Assembly (NCBI RefSeq): GCF_022201045.2
Contig: NC_068556.1
Location: 24,595,501-24,659,500 of the forward strand
Reading direction: 5' to 3'
DNA: 64,000 bases
DNA from: Citrus sinensis
Taxonomy: Eukaryota; Streptophyta; Magnoliopsida; Sapindales; Rutaceae
Below the pieces are notes generated by a model, which worked only from the letters and a program-made list of their open reading frames with translations, made no database searches and had not been told where the DNA came from. Positions 22,901 through 33,634 of the stretch are shown one piece after another (within the stretch, counting starts at the first letter, position 1; each line of letters starts with the position of its first letter). The translations under genes were made by a program, and so were the position numbers.

Positions 22901-25900
22901 TGGACGGCATTAACTTACTATGTTATTGGCTATAGCCCTGAAATAGAACGGTAAGAATTGCTGATAATTGTAATGGAAAGATATCCGTATGCCACTGAAT
23001 AGATTTTAAATATGGTTTTCAGGTTTTTCTGCCAGTTCTTTCTTCTATTTGCTCTGCATCTAGCCTCGACATCCATGTGTCGTCTCTTTGCTTCAACTTT
23101 CCAAACTATGGTCATTGCAACAACAGTTGGTTCTTTGGCTTTGGTGCTAATGTTCCTGTTTGGGGGTTTCATTCTTCCACGATGTAAGTCAATCCATAGG
23201 TCATTTTACTCCAAATATGGGGAGATAATACAACCGTTGATAGAAAATTTTCCTTGGCAGCCTCTTTACCCCCTTGGTTGAGCTGGGGATTCTGGATTTC
23301 ACTCATGACATATGGGGAAATAGGTATATCATTGAATGAGTTCCTTGCTCCCCGCTGGCAAAAGGTGAGCTGAAGATGAAATAGTTCCTCGACATTAATT
23401 GTGCTACTGCTAAGCGACATAACTTTTTCAAACAGCCTTGATTCGTTCTCTTTTGTAGGCTATTGCGGAAAATACAACTATAGGGAGGTATACTTTAACT
23501 AGTCACGGCTTGAACTTTGAGAGCTACTTCTACTGGATCTCAGTAGCAGCACTGATTGGATTCATGATCCTTTTTGATCTCGGGTTTATCTTAGCATTGA
23601 CTTACTTGAAACGTAAGTTTCTTTGATTATTTCAATTGACACAACATGCATGAACCTAAAAGAGTTACTGTAAACTAAATACCGTGTGTGATATGGTACA
23701 GCTCCAAAGATGTCCCGAGCCATCATATCAAAGGAGAGGTTCTCTCAACTACAAGGAAAAGAAGACGAAGAATCAAATCGACCTGCATTTCCCCATACTA
23801 AATCAGAAAGTAAAATAAGTGGTGAAATGAGATTGGTTTTTACATCCCACTTTATAATGGTTGTTGAAGCACTTTTTGTCCACTAATGCAAGGAAACGTG
23901 TTTTGTTAAACAGGGATGGTCCTGCCATTCGAGCAACTAACAATGGCGTTTAAGGACGTGCGATATTTTGTTGACACCCCTCCGGTAATTAAGTGCAGCC
24001 CTTCTGTCATGTGTAAAAGGACCATGAACTTAATTGGTTACCTATTAACCTCATTACTCCTGCACAGGCAATGAGAAAGCAGGGTTTCAATGAGAAGAAA
24101 CTTCAGCTACTTCATGATATTACAGGCGCATTTCGGCCCGGAATTCTAACAGCGCTGATGGGCGTCAGTGGGGCCGGCAAAACAACTCTCATGGACGTTC
24201 TTTCTGGAAGGAAAACGGGTGGAATTATCCAAGGAGAAATACGAGTAGGAGGGTATCCTAAAGTCCAGAAGACGTTTGCCAGAATATCAGGTTACTGCGA
24301 GCAGACTGATATACATTCTCCACAAATTACAGTAGAAGAATCGGTTAAATTCTCTGCTTGGTTGCGGTTGCCACCAGAGATTGATTCAGAGACGAAAGCA
24401 GTAAGACGCAAAAACATTCAAGTGAAATGAGTTTTGGATGCGATATAGTTTGTCTACCTAAAATTCTACAATATATGAACTCACAGCAGTATCTTCTATC
24501 AATTATGCAGAGGTTTGTAGAAGAAGTCATTGAAACAATTGAACTTGATGATATAAAAGATTCATTAGTTGGCATACCAGGCCAAAGTGGCCTGTCTACT
24601 GAACAGCGAAAAAGGCTAACTATTGCGGTGGAGCTTGTTTCAAATCCATCAATAATATTCATGGATGAACCCACATCAGGTTTAGATGCCAGGGCTGCTG
24701 CCATTGTCATGCGCGCTGTTAAGAATGTCGTTCGCACAGGAAGAACGACTGTCTGCACCATCCATCAACCAAGCATTGATGTTTTTGAGGCTTTTGATGA
24801 GGTTTTACAACTATTCCCTCCCTGAAATTACCGATCGTCAAATCCCCTCTAGTTCTAATGCACACTCTCTATTCATATTTCATGCAGTTGCTTCTAATGA
24901 AAGCAGGAGGCCGTATTATTTACTCGGGGATGCTAGGTCGTCATTCAAGCAAACTTATTGAATACTTCCAAGTATGATCACAACATTAGTGTACTCCATA
25001 ATGTTTATACGTCCATAGGTATCCACAGCATGAAGAGTTACCAGAAGCAGCTGATTTTTTCGTTGTTTTTTTTTTTTTCCCATCAAACAGGGTATTTCAG
25101 GGGTGCCACAAATCAAAGCTAATTACAACCCAGCAACATGGATGTTAGAAGTCACTTCTGCATCAACTGAAGCAGAACTCGGGTTAGATTTTGCCAAAAT
25201 TTATCTCCAAGTCACCTCTATATCAGTGAGTATCAAAAGCAAAACTTATTGACATTTAATAAATGAATGCTTCAGTGAAGCTTCTTACATGAGGCTATGC
25301 ATTAATAGTAAGAACTTTATTCTGGTAATGAATTTTATATTTTATATGGGTTTTAGGCAAACCATAGAGTTGGTGAACCGGTTGAGTGAACCACAGCCAG
25401 GTTCAAAAGAATTACGCTTTCCCACTCGTTACCCTCAAAGTAGCATGGAGCAGTATCTGGCATGCCTGTGGAAACAACACTTATCATACTGGAGAAGTCC
25501 TGAATATAACATGGCTCGTTTTGTTTTTATGATCTTTGCAGCACTGCTTTTTGGTGCAGTTGTTTGGCAGAAAGGGAAGGAAATGTAAGTCCTACTCTTC
25601 AAATGCTCATTTTTGTAATCAACGCGAGCCTAATAAACTTCTTTCTTCTGAAGCAATAAAGAAGAGGATTTGATTGTCATACTTGGATCGATGTACATTG
25701 CTGTCATATTCTTGGGAGTAAACTATTGTTCAACAGTACTTCCATATGTTGCAACTGAGCGCACTGTTCTATACCGCGAAAAGTTTGCCGGAATGTACTC
25801 TCCATGGGCTTATTCCTTTGCACAGGTTTGACACACCACCTAGAAAGTTATGAAATGATTAAATTTTTTGCTGATGAAACCATAAGTAATCATTTTGGGT

Positions 25901-26523
25901 GCTGCAGGTAACCGTAGAAATACCTTACATAATGTTGCATGCAATTATATATGTGGCCATTACATATCCAGCAATTGGGTACTATTGGTCTGCATACAAG
26001 GTCTTCTGGTACTTCTATGCAACGCTGTGCACATTTTTATACTTTGTATATCTGGGAATGTTCCTAGTCTCAGTATGCCCAGGGGTCGAAATAGCTTCAG
26101 TTTTAGCAACTGCAATCTACACTATATTGAATCTTTTCTCAGGTTTCCTTTTACCAGGACCGGTACCTTCAAAATCCATTTCTTTTTTTCTTCATTTCAT
26201 GTCAATGCATATCCAAGGAAGGGTAATAAATGTGGAGTTTTTTTTCATATACTCAGAAAATACCCAAGTGGTGGATTTGGTGCTATTGGATCTGCCCCAC
26301 ATCTTGGTCCCTCAATGGCCTCTTGACATCACAATATGGAGACATGAACAGAGAGATATTGATTTTTGGGGAGCACAAAACAGTTGGTTCCTTTCTGCAT
26401 GATTATTATGGTTTTCATCACGATCGTTTAGGCCTTGTAGCTGCTGTCCTCATTGCTTTTCCAGTTGCTTTTGCAATCCTTTTTGCCTACTGCATAGGGA
26501 AATTAAATTACCAAAGGAGGTAG
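19957..26523 (+). CDS. ABCG30: ABCG30-like full-size PDR transporter, with one frameshift
   Basis: Plasma-membrane ABC exporter/importer family; Arabidopsis ABCG30 is reported in abscisic acid transport. Exons: 19957-20279, 20373-20496, 20593-20678, 20791-20875, 21133-21292, 21384-21460, 21538-21591, 21676-21766, 21890-22191, 22273-22554, 22637-22950, 23023-23183, 23261-23364, 23459-23612, 23702-23821, 23914-23984, 24068-24400, 24511-24801, 24888-24971, 25091-25225, 25357-25584, 25654-25825, 25908-26162 and 26257-26523. About 1,423 residues. NBD1 has Walker [10 protein letters not shown], signature ISGGQKKR and Walker [12 protein letters not shown]2 has [17 protein letters not shown] and [16 protein letters not shown]. 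Two six-helix domains follow, as in PDR proteins. The end is KLNYQRR. Exon 20 is out of phase near 25205: after FAKIYL one extra base (or two missing) shifts the expected KSPLYQ, and the unmodified frame stops early in exon 21. All other exons join in frame. Confidence 0.85.
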
Positions 26524-26779
26524 ATTTAGAAGGCATTATTTTATAAGATTATTCAGCTTGACTGCCTTTTTATATGCTAAAAAGAATACCTTATTTTTAA
26601 GGTCAAGTATATTATGTGCTCAAATCAGATTTGCTGTACTAGTTTACTGCTGTGATATGGTGCTGCTGATGTGAATGTTTCTCTCATATATACACGTAAT
26701 CAAATTATTATTATTTTTTTCTCCAAAGAAAGAGCAGTGGAATCAGCCCTCCCATTTTGAGGATTGATGTTGCGGTCAA

Positions 26780-26851
26780 TGCGTTTGCCGGGAGTCGAAC
26801 CCGGGTCTATTGCTTGGAAGGCAATTATCCTAACCGTTGGACTACAAACGC
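26780..26851 (-). tRNA. tRNA-Gly (TCC anticodon)
   Basis: On the minus strand the acceptor arm GCGTTTG pairs with CAAACGC. The D arm is GTCC...GGAT. The anticodon stem ATTGC/GCAAT encloses loop CTTCCAA with anticodon TCC. The T arm is CCGGGTTCGACTCCCGG. Internal A box TAGTCCAACGG and B box GGTTCGACTCC are intact. No intron; CCA is not encoded, as expected for a nuclear tRNA. It sits between the tail-to-tail ABCG copies. Confidence 0.95.
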
Positions 26852-26859
26852 TGTTGTTG

Positions 26860-27271
26860 TCATGAAACTTGTCAGCCCTAGAGAAAGTAACCTAATTGAA
26901 AATCTTATTTTGATAATTTAACGAATTTTTGCAAGAAAATTCAGGTGTTAGAGAACAATATTAATATAAAGAAATGATTTTATAAGAGTGCATGGAAGTA
27001 AAAATATGAATTAAAAACTAACCACAACATTTATATCAGGGAAGATTCAAAGAGTAACAATATGTATATGTATTATAAAACTCATAAGTTCAAATTATTA
27101 GGAACATAGCAGAATCCATTATATTATACCTTAAGTTCGTTCCAAGACTATCCATTCTATTTTTCAAGCTTTTACAACTCCACTAAATTAATAAATTAAT
27201 AATACTCACACATTACAGCATTAGTCTTTCATATACACACAGACAGACACCGAATACATTAACGCTATAAC
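26860..27271. other. Spacer between ABCG copies, no gene seen
   Basis: AT-rich. Nothing recognised besides the adjoining tRNA and pseudogene. Confidence 0.5.
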
Positions 27272-27959
27272 ATTCGCTCATCTCCTTTGGAAGTTTAGCT
27301 TTCCAATGAAAGTATGCAAAAAGAAAAGCAAATACAATGGGGAAGATTAGAAGCACAATACCTGCAACATATAAAATATCACGATCAAAGTCAAAGTAAT
27401 CATTTAAGACGGTGGGTAGCTACTTTCACTAAATGCTAATATTTCTTCGTCAATATCTTCGCGTCGAGAAGTTAACATCCCATTTATTGCCCAAGACGTG
27501 GGAAATAAGTAATACACCCGTATCCACCACTTTGGAAGTCACTGCAAGGACAAACAACAATACCATCAGCTGTTAGAGAATAATAAGAATATGGAGGCAA
27601 ATAACAAAGAAAATTTTTTAGGATTTGAGACGTGTTTGCACACTTTTCTTTAAGGTTTTATTTGCCTTCATCAATCTTGGTTTGCTATAGAGTTTTTCTT
27701 GGTAAATTACCTCCAAGATATATCAAATCCTGAATACAATCTCTAGCAAAAAAGATTGTATTTTCAGAACATATATGAAACCTACAAAATCTGATAATCA
27801 ATCTAATTGTGTGTCTTTCTTTAATGAAGAAGATGTTTATTTAAAAGAATACAACCATTAGAAATGGTACTTCTTCGAAGACACTCTTTTGGTTTGAATT
27901 TGCATTGATTGACAATTAAAATTTTCATTCTTGCTAACCGTTTTTCCAATTAACGCCTT

Positions 27960-28385
27960 TCTGGAAATAAACGGTTAGCCGTTTTCTCAATAAACGGTGA
28001 GCCGTTTTATTCCAGAATATCAAATATGTTGCTCTCTGTAAATAAACGGTTAGCCGTTTTCTCAATAACGGTGAGTCGTTTTCTCTAGAACATAAAACAT
28101 GCTCTCTTGAGTTAAACGGTTAGCCGTTTTCTCAATAACGGTGAGTCATTTTATCCAGAACAGCAAACATGCTCTCTGGACTTAAACGGTTAGCCGTTGT
28201 CTCAATAACGGTGAGTCGTTTTATCCAGAACAGCAAACATGCTCTCTGGACTTAAACGGTTAGCCGTTGTCTCAATAACGGTGAGTCGTTTTATCCAGAA
28301 CAGCAAACATGCTCTCTGGACTTAAACGGTTAGCCGTTTGCTCAAGAAACGACAAACCGTTTTCGTCCAGAATATCAAACCAAAA
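27960..28385. repeat. 70-bp minisatellite rich in AACGG palindromes
   Basis: The motif AACGGTTAGCCGTT starts at 27970, 28045, 28115, 28185, 28255 and 28325, i.e. one 75-bp and four 70-bp periods. Each unit also has a second half, AACGGTGAGYCGTT or close, and the linker CCAGAACAGCAAACATGCTC. Both motifs are inverted repeats of AACGG/CCGTT around a 4-nt centre. The central units are almost identical, which points to recent expansion. It lies in an intron of the ABCG pseudogene. Confidence 0.95.
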
Positions 28386-29227
28386 AACTTGAAAAATGTT
28401 ATAATCTCTCTTACATCAGCCTCGATTGTTTTTGTTATATTCATACGGACTTTAATTTGTTCATAACTTATATTAAAATAATGTTGAATCACTTCAACTT
28501 GACATGACTAATTAGCATGAAGCAATCAAAGTTTGATGCACTTGAACAAGATAGATAGGAGCTTACTGGTTTTGGAATGTTGAACCCAAAAAATAGATTG
28601 AGCATTGAGTAGGAAGAGGAGGTCAAAATATAAGCCACTTGAACATTTGGTGACAGTGCTACCACCAGCATTCCCAAGTAGTTGAAGTATAGAAGATTAC
28701 AGCGCATGCTCTAAAATGACCAGAATATCTTATATGTTGACCAATAAAAACCGATCGTAGGATATGTGATCATCACATAAATGATTGCTCGAATGAACAA
28801 GTAAGGAACCTCAACTACCACGTGCAATGTCAAAATCTCAATTACTTCAAAGAAAAAAGTAAAAGCAGTATAATGTTATGAAAATGCATTTTTTTTAAAG
28901 TATACTGAACCTGTGCAAATGAATAAGGCCATGGGGAGTACATTCCTGCAAATCTTTCTCGGTATAAGACTCTCTGCTCTGTTGCAACAAGCGGTAGAGC
29001 TCATGAGTAGTTGTTTACACCAAAAAGGAGTGCTGATATGAACAGTGCACCAACTATATTGAACCGGTCTTGCTGGTTTTTTTCTGAAAAAACAAGTAGC
29101 AGGTTATCAAAGTTGAATAATATAAATTTAGTTAAATCAACATCTTTTTCTCCTAATAGGAATTTATGACCCTAGATATCATGGTAATGCAATGTGAGAA
29201 CATCAGTACAACTGTATTGACTACATT

Positions 29228-29342
29228 TTCTTTCCTTGCTGCCAAAACAATATACCATACAGCGGAGACATAGCACATAAAAAGGATAAGAAGGATTTTG
29301 TTTTGGCATATTGTTTCCTTGCTGCCAAAACAATATACCATC
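29228..29342. repeat. Short direct repeat inside the ABCG pseudogene
   Basis: TTTCCTTGCTGCCAAAACAA followed by TATACCAT occurs at about 29228 and again at about 29307, a local duplication of about 77 bp spacing within exon 21-derived sequence. Confidence 0.8.
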
Positions 29343-30617
29343 AGTTCCGTTTCCAGAGGCATGTGTTGAACTGCTGCCAACCATTTTGATGCAAACGGGT
29401 AGGAAAATGGAAATCCTTTGAACAGATGGTGAACTCAATTGCTTTAACAGTTGCTTATTCTCCCTACAGTCAAAAACGCTGAAGAGTAATTTACCAGCCA
29501 AACACTGGAATCTGATTCCAAGATTTTTACTCAGTGGTACCAGGTTGAGTCCCTATAGATTTGTGCAAAATCAACACCAAGTTGAGTCTCTATAGCCTTA
29601 GAAGAAACCTCCAGCATCCATGTTGTTGGATTATAATTGGCCTTAATCTTCAATACCCCAGGGATACTCTATTGCAGAAATTAAGAGAAACTATCTATCT
29701 GAGTTATCCACTTTCACACATCGGTTTTTGGTGCTGCAATGTATGTTTTAGAAGAATTAATTTGAGCGGCATGGTGAAGATACATAGTAATTCAAAAATG
29801 TTATGTGTACCTTCATGTAAGCATCCGCATCAGGATCTGGGGAAATCCCTACCAGCTTCTCTCGTTTAATGACCTCCATCACGATCTCTTCAAGTTTAAA
29901 CAACAAATTACTGGATTTGTAACAGATGGCAAGCCATGTATAGAAAAATCACCATTTCTTTGTGACCAAAGTGTGCTTACCAGCTCGATGTCCTGCACAC
30001 TGACCACGTGCAAAGAAATCAATAGTTTCCTCACTGTCATCTCCGCTATATGCAGATCATCCTGGCTTACATAGTTGATGTTTTCTGAGGGACAAATTCA
30101 TCCAGTCTGTATCCGCTGTAAGACGCTTCCCCTGACACCTGTATTAGAGAAATCAAAAACCTAAGATGCAAGCAAATCCCAGAAAGTATAAAGAATGGAA
30201 TACAAAATTAACTAAGGTCACGAAACCTTGAGAGAATGGCTAAGATTGTCAGAGAGAGCAGATAACAATGTGGTTTTGCCACACCCTGGAGGACCGAGTA
30301 ATAATGTCATCCTGCAATGAGCATTGAGCAAGAGCAAAACTAAGCGAACGTATATTATATATGACTCATAAAAAATTTCAGAGGAGTGAAGTGAAGACGT
30401 TAAAAGTATCGGAATTTTTGGGTCCACCTTCCAGGATTATGATGCCATTGATATTTTTCAAAACTTCATCTTTACTTCTTGCTTTGGACCTAACAGATTA
30501 GTGAAACCCTGTGACAAACATAAATAACTTGAGAGTCAAGCTAGCTGTTTGCCAGCAACATAAGAAACCACAAAGTGACTCTGCCGATAAGTCAGAGAAG
30601 TTCATGAATACATAGAC

Positions 30618-30661
30618 ACACACACACGTATATATATATACACGTACACACACACATATAC
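30618..30661. repeat. Mixed (CA)n/(TA)n microsatellite
   Basis: Alternating ACACAC and TATATA runs in an intron of the ABCG pseudogene. Confidence 0.9.
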
Positions 30662-31034
30662 AGAAAGCATGCTCTTGGTCGTGCTCCAAAGACTCGGGAG
30701 AGGCTTCCCATGAACTACTTCACATTCTGATTCAACGCCAAGACTCTTATATCTCACTTCCATCGTAGGCAACCGTACTCCAACTCTGTAAAGCACAATT
30801 AATTAATTACAAATCAGTGTGACAACTTATATGTATATCTCTCTGCTTATGTAGATATGCATAGAAGCGGAAACAAAAAGGTTTTATATAAAGTAAACCC
30901 GTCAACTCTCTTTCTAATCCTGTGCAACAATCTCAGGTTATAATTTTCAATGTGTTTGATGAGCTTCTTCATGAACATATGCGGCTTCTCGGCTCCAAGT
31001 TTGGTGATATTAGCAACTCGTTTGCCATCTCTAT

Positions 31035-31900
31035 TTATGCATCTATTTCATCAAACAAAGCATCTATTTCATAAAATAAAAAAAAAAAATTCTTTCTAGA
31101 AAGTCATTTACAGATTAATTACTTGTCTATTTCAATGAATTTTTTAAATTAGTGAAAGTTTCAGCTATCAGTAGTTAATGAATAACTTTTAACTTGATTT
31201 GTATAATTTTATTTGTCAGGAAAATTCTATAATACCGTAATCTGGGTTTAGCCCTATCTGAGTTTAGCATATGAAAATAACTAACAAAGAGAACAATTGA
31301 TGATTTTCTTTCAAGTTTATGCTGTGATGATATAAATATAGATATAGATATATACATATACATACACACACACACACACACACAAAATAAAAGGATCAGC
31401 ATAACAAGAGATAATTTTCTGATGTGGCAGCTGGCATGCAGAACTTCTAGATCGTAATGTAGACAATATTTGTTTGAAGCAGATGAAGGAAATTAATTCT
31501 ACTCCTATTATGTACAAGACAGCTTTGAAGCCACCCAACTCAGCAAGCTATGAAAACACCACTTGAGCCATTTGTCGAGTTGGACTGAATTGTCTATTGA
31601 TTGTAAATGGGTGGTATATCCCACAAATTGTGAGACTATGTTGATTTATTAATCATACGAATTTAGGATCGTATACAGTTAAAATGTTTAGTAGTGTATT
31701 AGGAAATTATAATTTATAATAAAAGAAAAAGTTTTTTTAAAAAAAAAAGAAAAACAGAAGTCCCCAAAGCTTATAAGTCGTATGCACTGATAGAATGAAA
31801 TAATAGGCAAGAATGGAAGACAAGGGTGAAAAAGTCATTTCCTAGTCCTTACTCTATAGGCTAAACTCCGCTAATAGGGTGTCCTCTGCGAATTTATAGT
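31035..31900. other. Intergenic, no gene seen
   Basis: Upstream side of the pseudogene and of the PPR gene. It has an A-rich stretch at 31077-31089 and a CA dinucleotide run at 31364-31384. No recognisable coding sequence. Confidence 0.5.
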
Positions 31901-31935
31901 CACAGCGACAGAGCCAGAGAGAGTGTGTGGAGTGG

Positions 31936-33634
31936 ATGGGCATGGCATCAGCATCAGCGTCTCTCTCGTTCTCCTCTTCACTCCTTCCCTCTCCTCTCCC
32001 TCACCCTCACGACACGAAGACCAAAAAACACAGAGCCCAAGTTCCAAACTTTAACCTCATTCATTGCTCGGTAACTAGTACAAACAAACACACTTCATTT
32101 TCTTCAGAATCAGCGGTGGCTGCCAAAAAGAGACTCTGGAAAAAAGGAGAGTACCCTGGAGTATCAGAGACATCGATACCTGGGTACCGTTCGAAGAGAA
32201 CTCCCATTAAGAATCTCAAGAAGAAACTGGAGCGCAAAGCCAAAGCCAAGGCTTGGGTCAACACCGTTGCTGAAACCTTTTCTGATCATGTTCTCAAGAA
32301 ACAGTGGTTTCAAGCCCTCCAGGTTAGCAATTTCAATTCAATTCTTTTTTCTTTTTTCTTTTTTTCATATTTCGTTTCTGGGTTTTTGATTTGCTAAATA
32401 AATGCTCCAACAAATGACTCTTGAAGAGTTACAAATCTTTCTCACTGTAGCGTTTTAGTGATACTTAAAACAACAATAATTGAGTGGTGCTGTCATTATT
32501 GGTATGGATTAGGTGTTTGAGATGCTAAAGGAGCAACCTTTTTATCAACCAAAAGAGGGCACTTATATGAAGCTCCTTGTTCTGCTTGGAAAATCTGGGC
32601 AACCGGAGCTTGCCCTTAAGGTCTTTAATGAAATGGTCGAAGAAGGAATAGAGCCCACCCCTGAACTTTACACGGCACTGCTTGCTGCTTATTGTCGGAA
32701 CAGCCTTATTGATGAGGCTTTTGCTACTCTTAATCAAATGAAAACTCTACCTAATTGTCAGCCGGATGTTTATACCTATAGTACTTTGATTAAGGCTTGT
32801 GTTGATGCTATGCGTTTTGAGTTGATTGAGACATTGTATCAAGATATGGATGAAAGATTGGTAACTCCAAATACAGTGACACAGAACATTGTGTTAGGTG
32901 GGTATGGAAAGGCAGGAATGTTTGATCAAATGGAAAGAGTGCTCTCAGGGATGTTGGAGAGTGCAACTTGCAAACCTGATGTTTGGACGATGAATACTAT
33001 CCTTAGTGTGTTTGCTAACAAGGGTCAGGTTGATATGATGGAGCGTTGGTATGAAAAGTTTCGTAACTTTGGTATTGACCCTGAAACGAGGACATTTAAT
33101 ATATTGATTGGTGCTTATGGGAAGAAAAGGATGTATGATAAGATGTCATCTGTGATGGAATACATGCGTAAGCTTCAATTTCCATGGACGTCTTCAACTT
33201 ATAACAATGTGATTGAGGCTTTTTCAGACATGGGAGATGCAAAACACATGGAGTACACATTTGAACAGATGCATGCTGAGGGCATGAAAGCAGACACCAA
33301 GACTTTTTGTTGTCTAATTAATGGATATGCTAATGCAGGGCTCTTCCATAAAGTTATTAGCAGTGTTAGGTTAGCTTCAAAGCTTCAGATAGCAGAGAAC
33401 GTTTCCTTTTACAATGCGGTTATATCAGCATGCATAAAGGCAGATGATTTAATGGAGATGGAGAGGGTTTATAAAAGAATGAAAGAGAAGCATTGTCGAC
33501 CAGACTCTGAAACTTTCTCTATCATGATGGAGGCATATGCAAAGGAAGGTATGAATGACAAGGTCTATGCTTTGGAACAAGAAAAAATGCAGATGCTTTC
33601 GGAGGCATCGGGCCACCGGCAACAAAATATTTGA
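31936..33634 (+). CDS. Chloroplast pentatricopeptide repeat protein (At3g06430/EMB2750-like)
   Basis: PPR proteins bind organellar RNA and guide its processing. Two exons, 31936-32322 and 32513-33634, join in phase to 502 residues. The N-terminus (MGMASASASLSFSSSLLPSP) is serine-rich and lacks acidic residues, typical of a chloroplast transit peptide. A basic stretch, RTPIKNLKKKLERKAKAKAW, follows, then about ten 35-residue P-type PPR motifs such as YTYSTLIKACVDAMRFELIE, RTFNILIGAYGKKRMYDKMS and KTFCCLINGYANAGLFHKVI. The order and wording closely recall Arabidopsis At3g06430 (EMB2750), an embryo-essential protein, though this rests on memory. There is no DYW or E domain, so it is a P-class protein unlikely to edit RNA itself. 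The start is the first ATG in the open frame. No lesions. Confidence 0.92.

Larger units (their letters stand above)
27272..31034 (-). pseudogene. Decayed inverted ABCG30-like copy, middle deleted
   Basis: Minus-strand pieces match exons of the ABCG30-like gene in order. Part of exon 1 lies near 30905-31030 ([20 protein letters not shown]) and exon 2 near 30680-30785 ([20 protein letters not shown]). Exon 3 lies near 30430-30490. Exon 4 near 30230-30310 has Walker [15 protein letters not shown]. Exon 5 is near 30010-30140 and exon 6 at 29811-29890. Then, only about 140 bp further, exon 20 (NPTTWMLEVSSKAIETQLGV), followed by exons 21-24 ([57 protein letters not shown]). Exons 7-19, which span about 3.6 kb in the intact gene, are missing. 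Frameshifts and stops occur in several exons (5, 21-22, 24) and the N-terminal start is gone. A minisatellite has expanded in one intron. It is not expected to make a transporter. Confidence 0.9.

Noticed and set aside
27960-28385. Regular palindromic repeats resembling a CRISPR array
   Set aside because: The whole 70-bp unit is repeated, with no unique spacers. The host is a plant, so this is a minisatellite.
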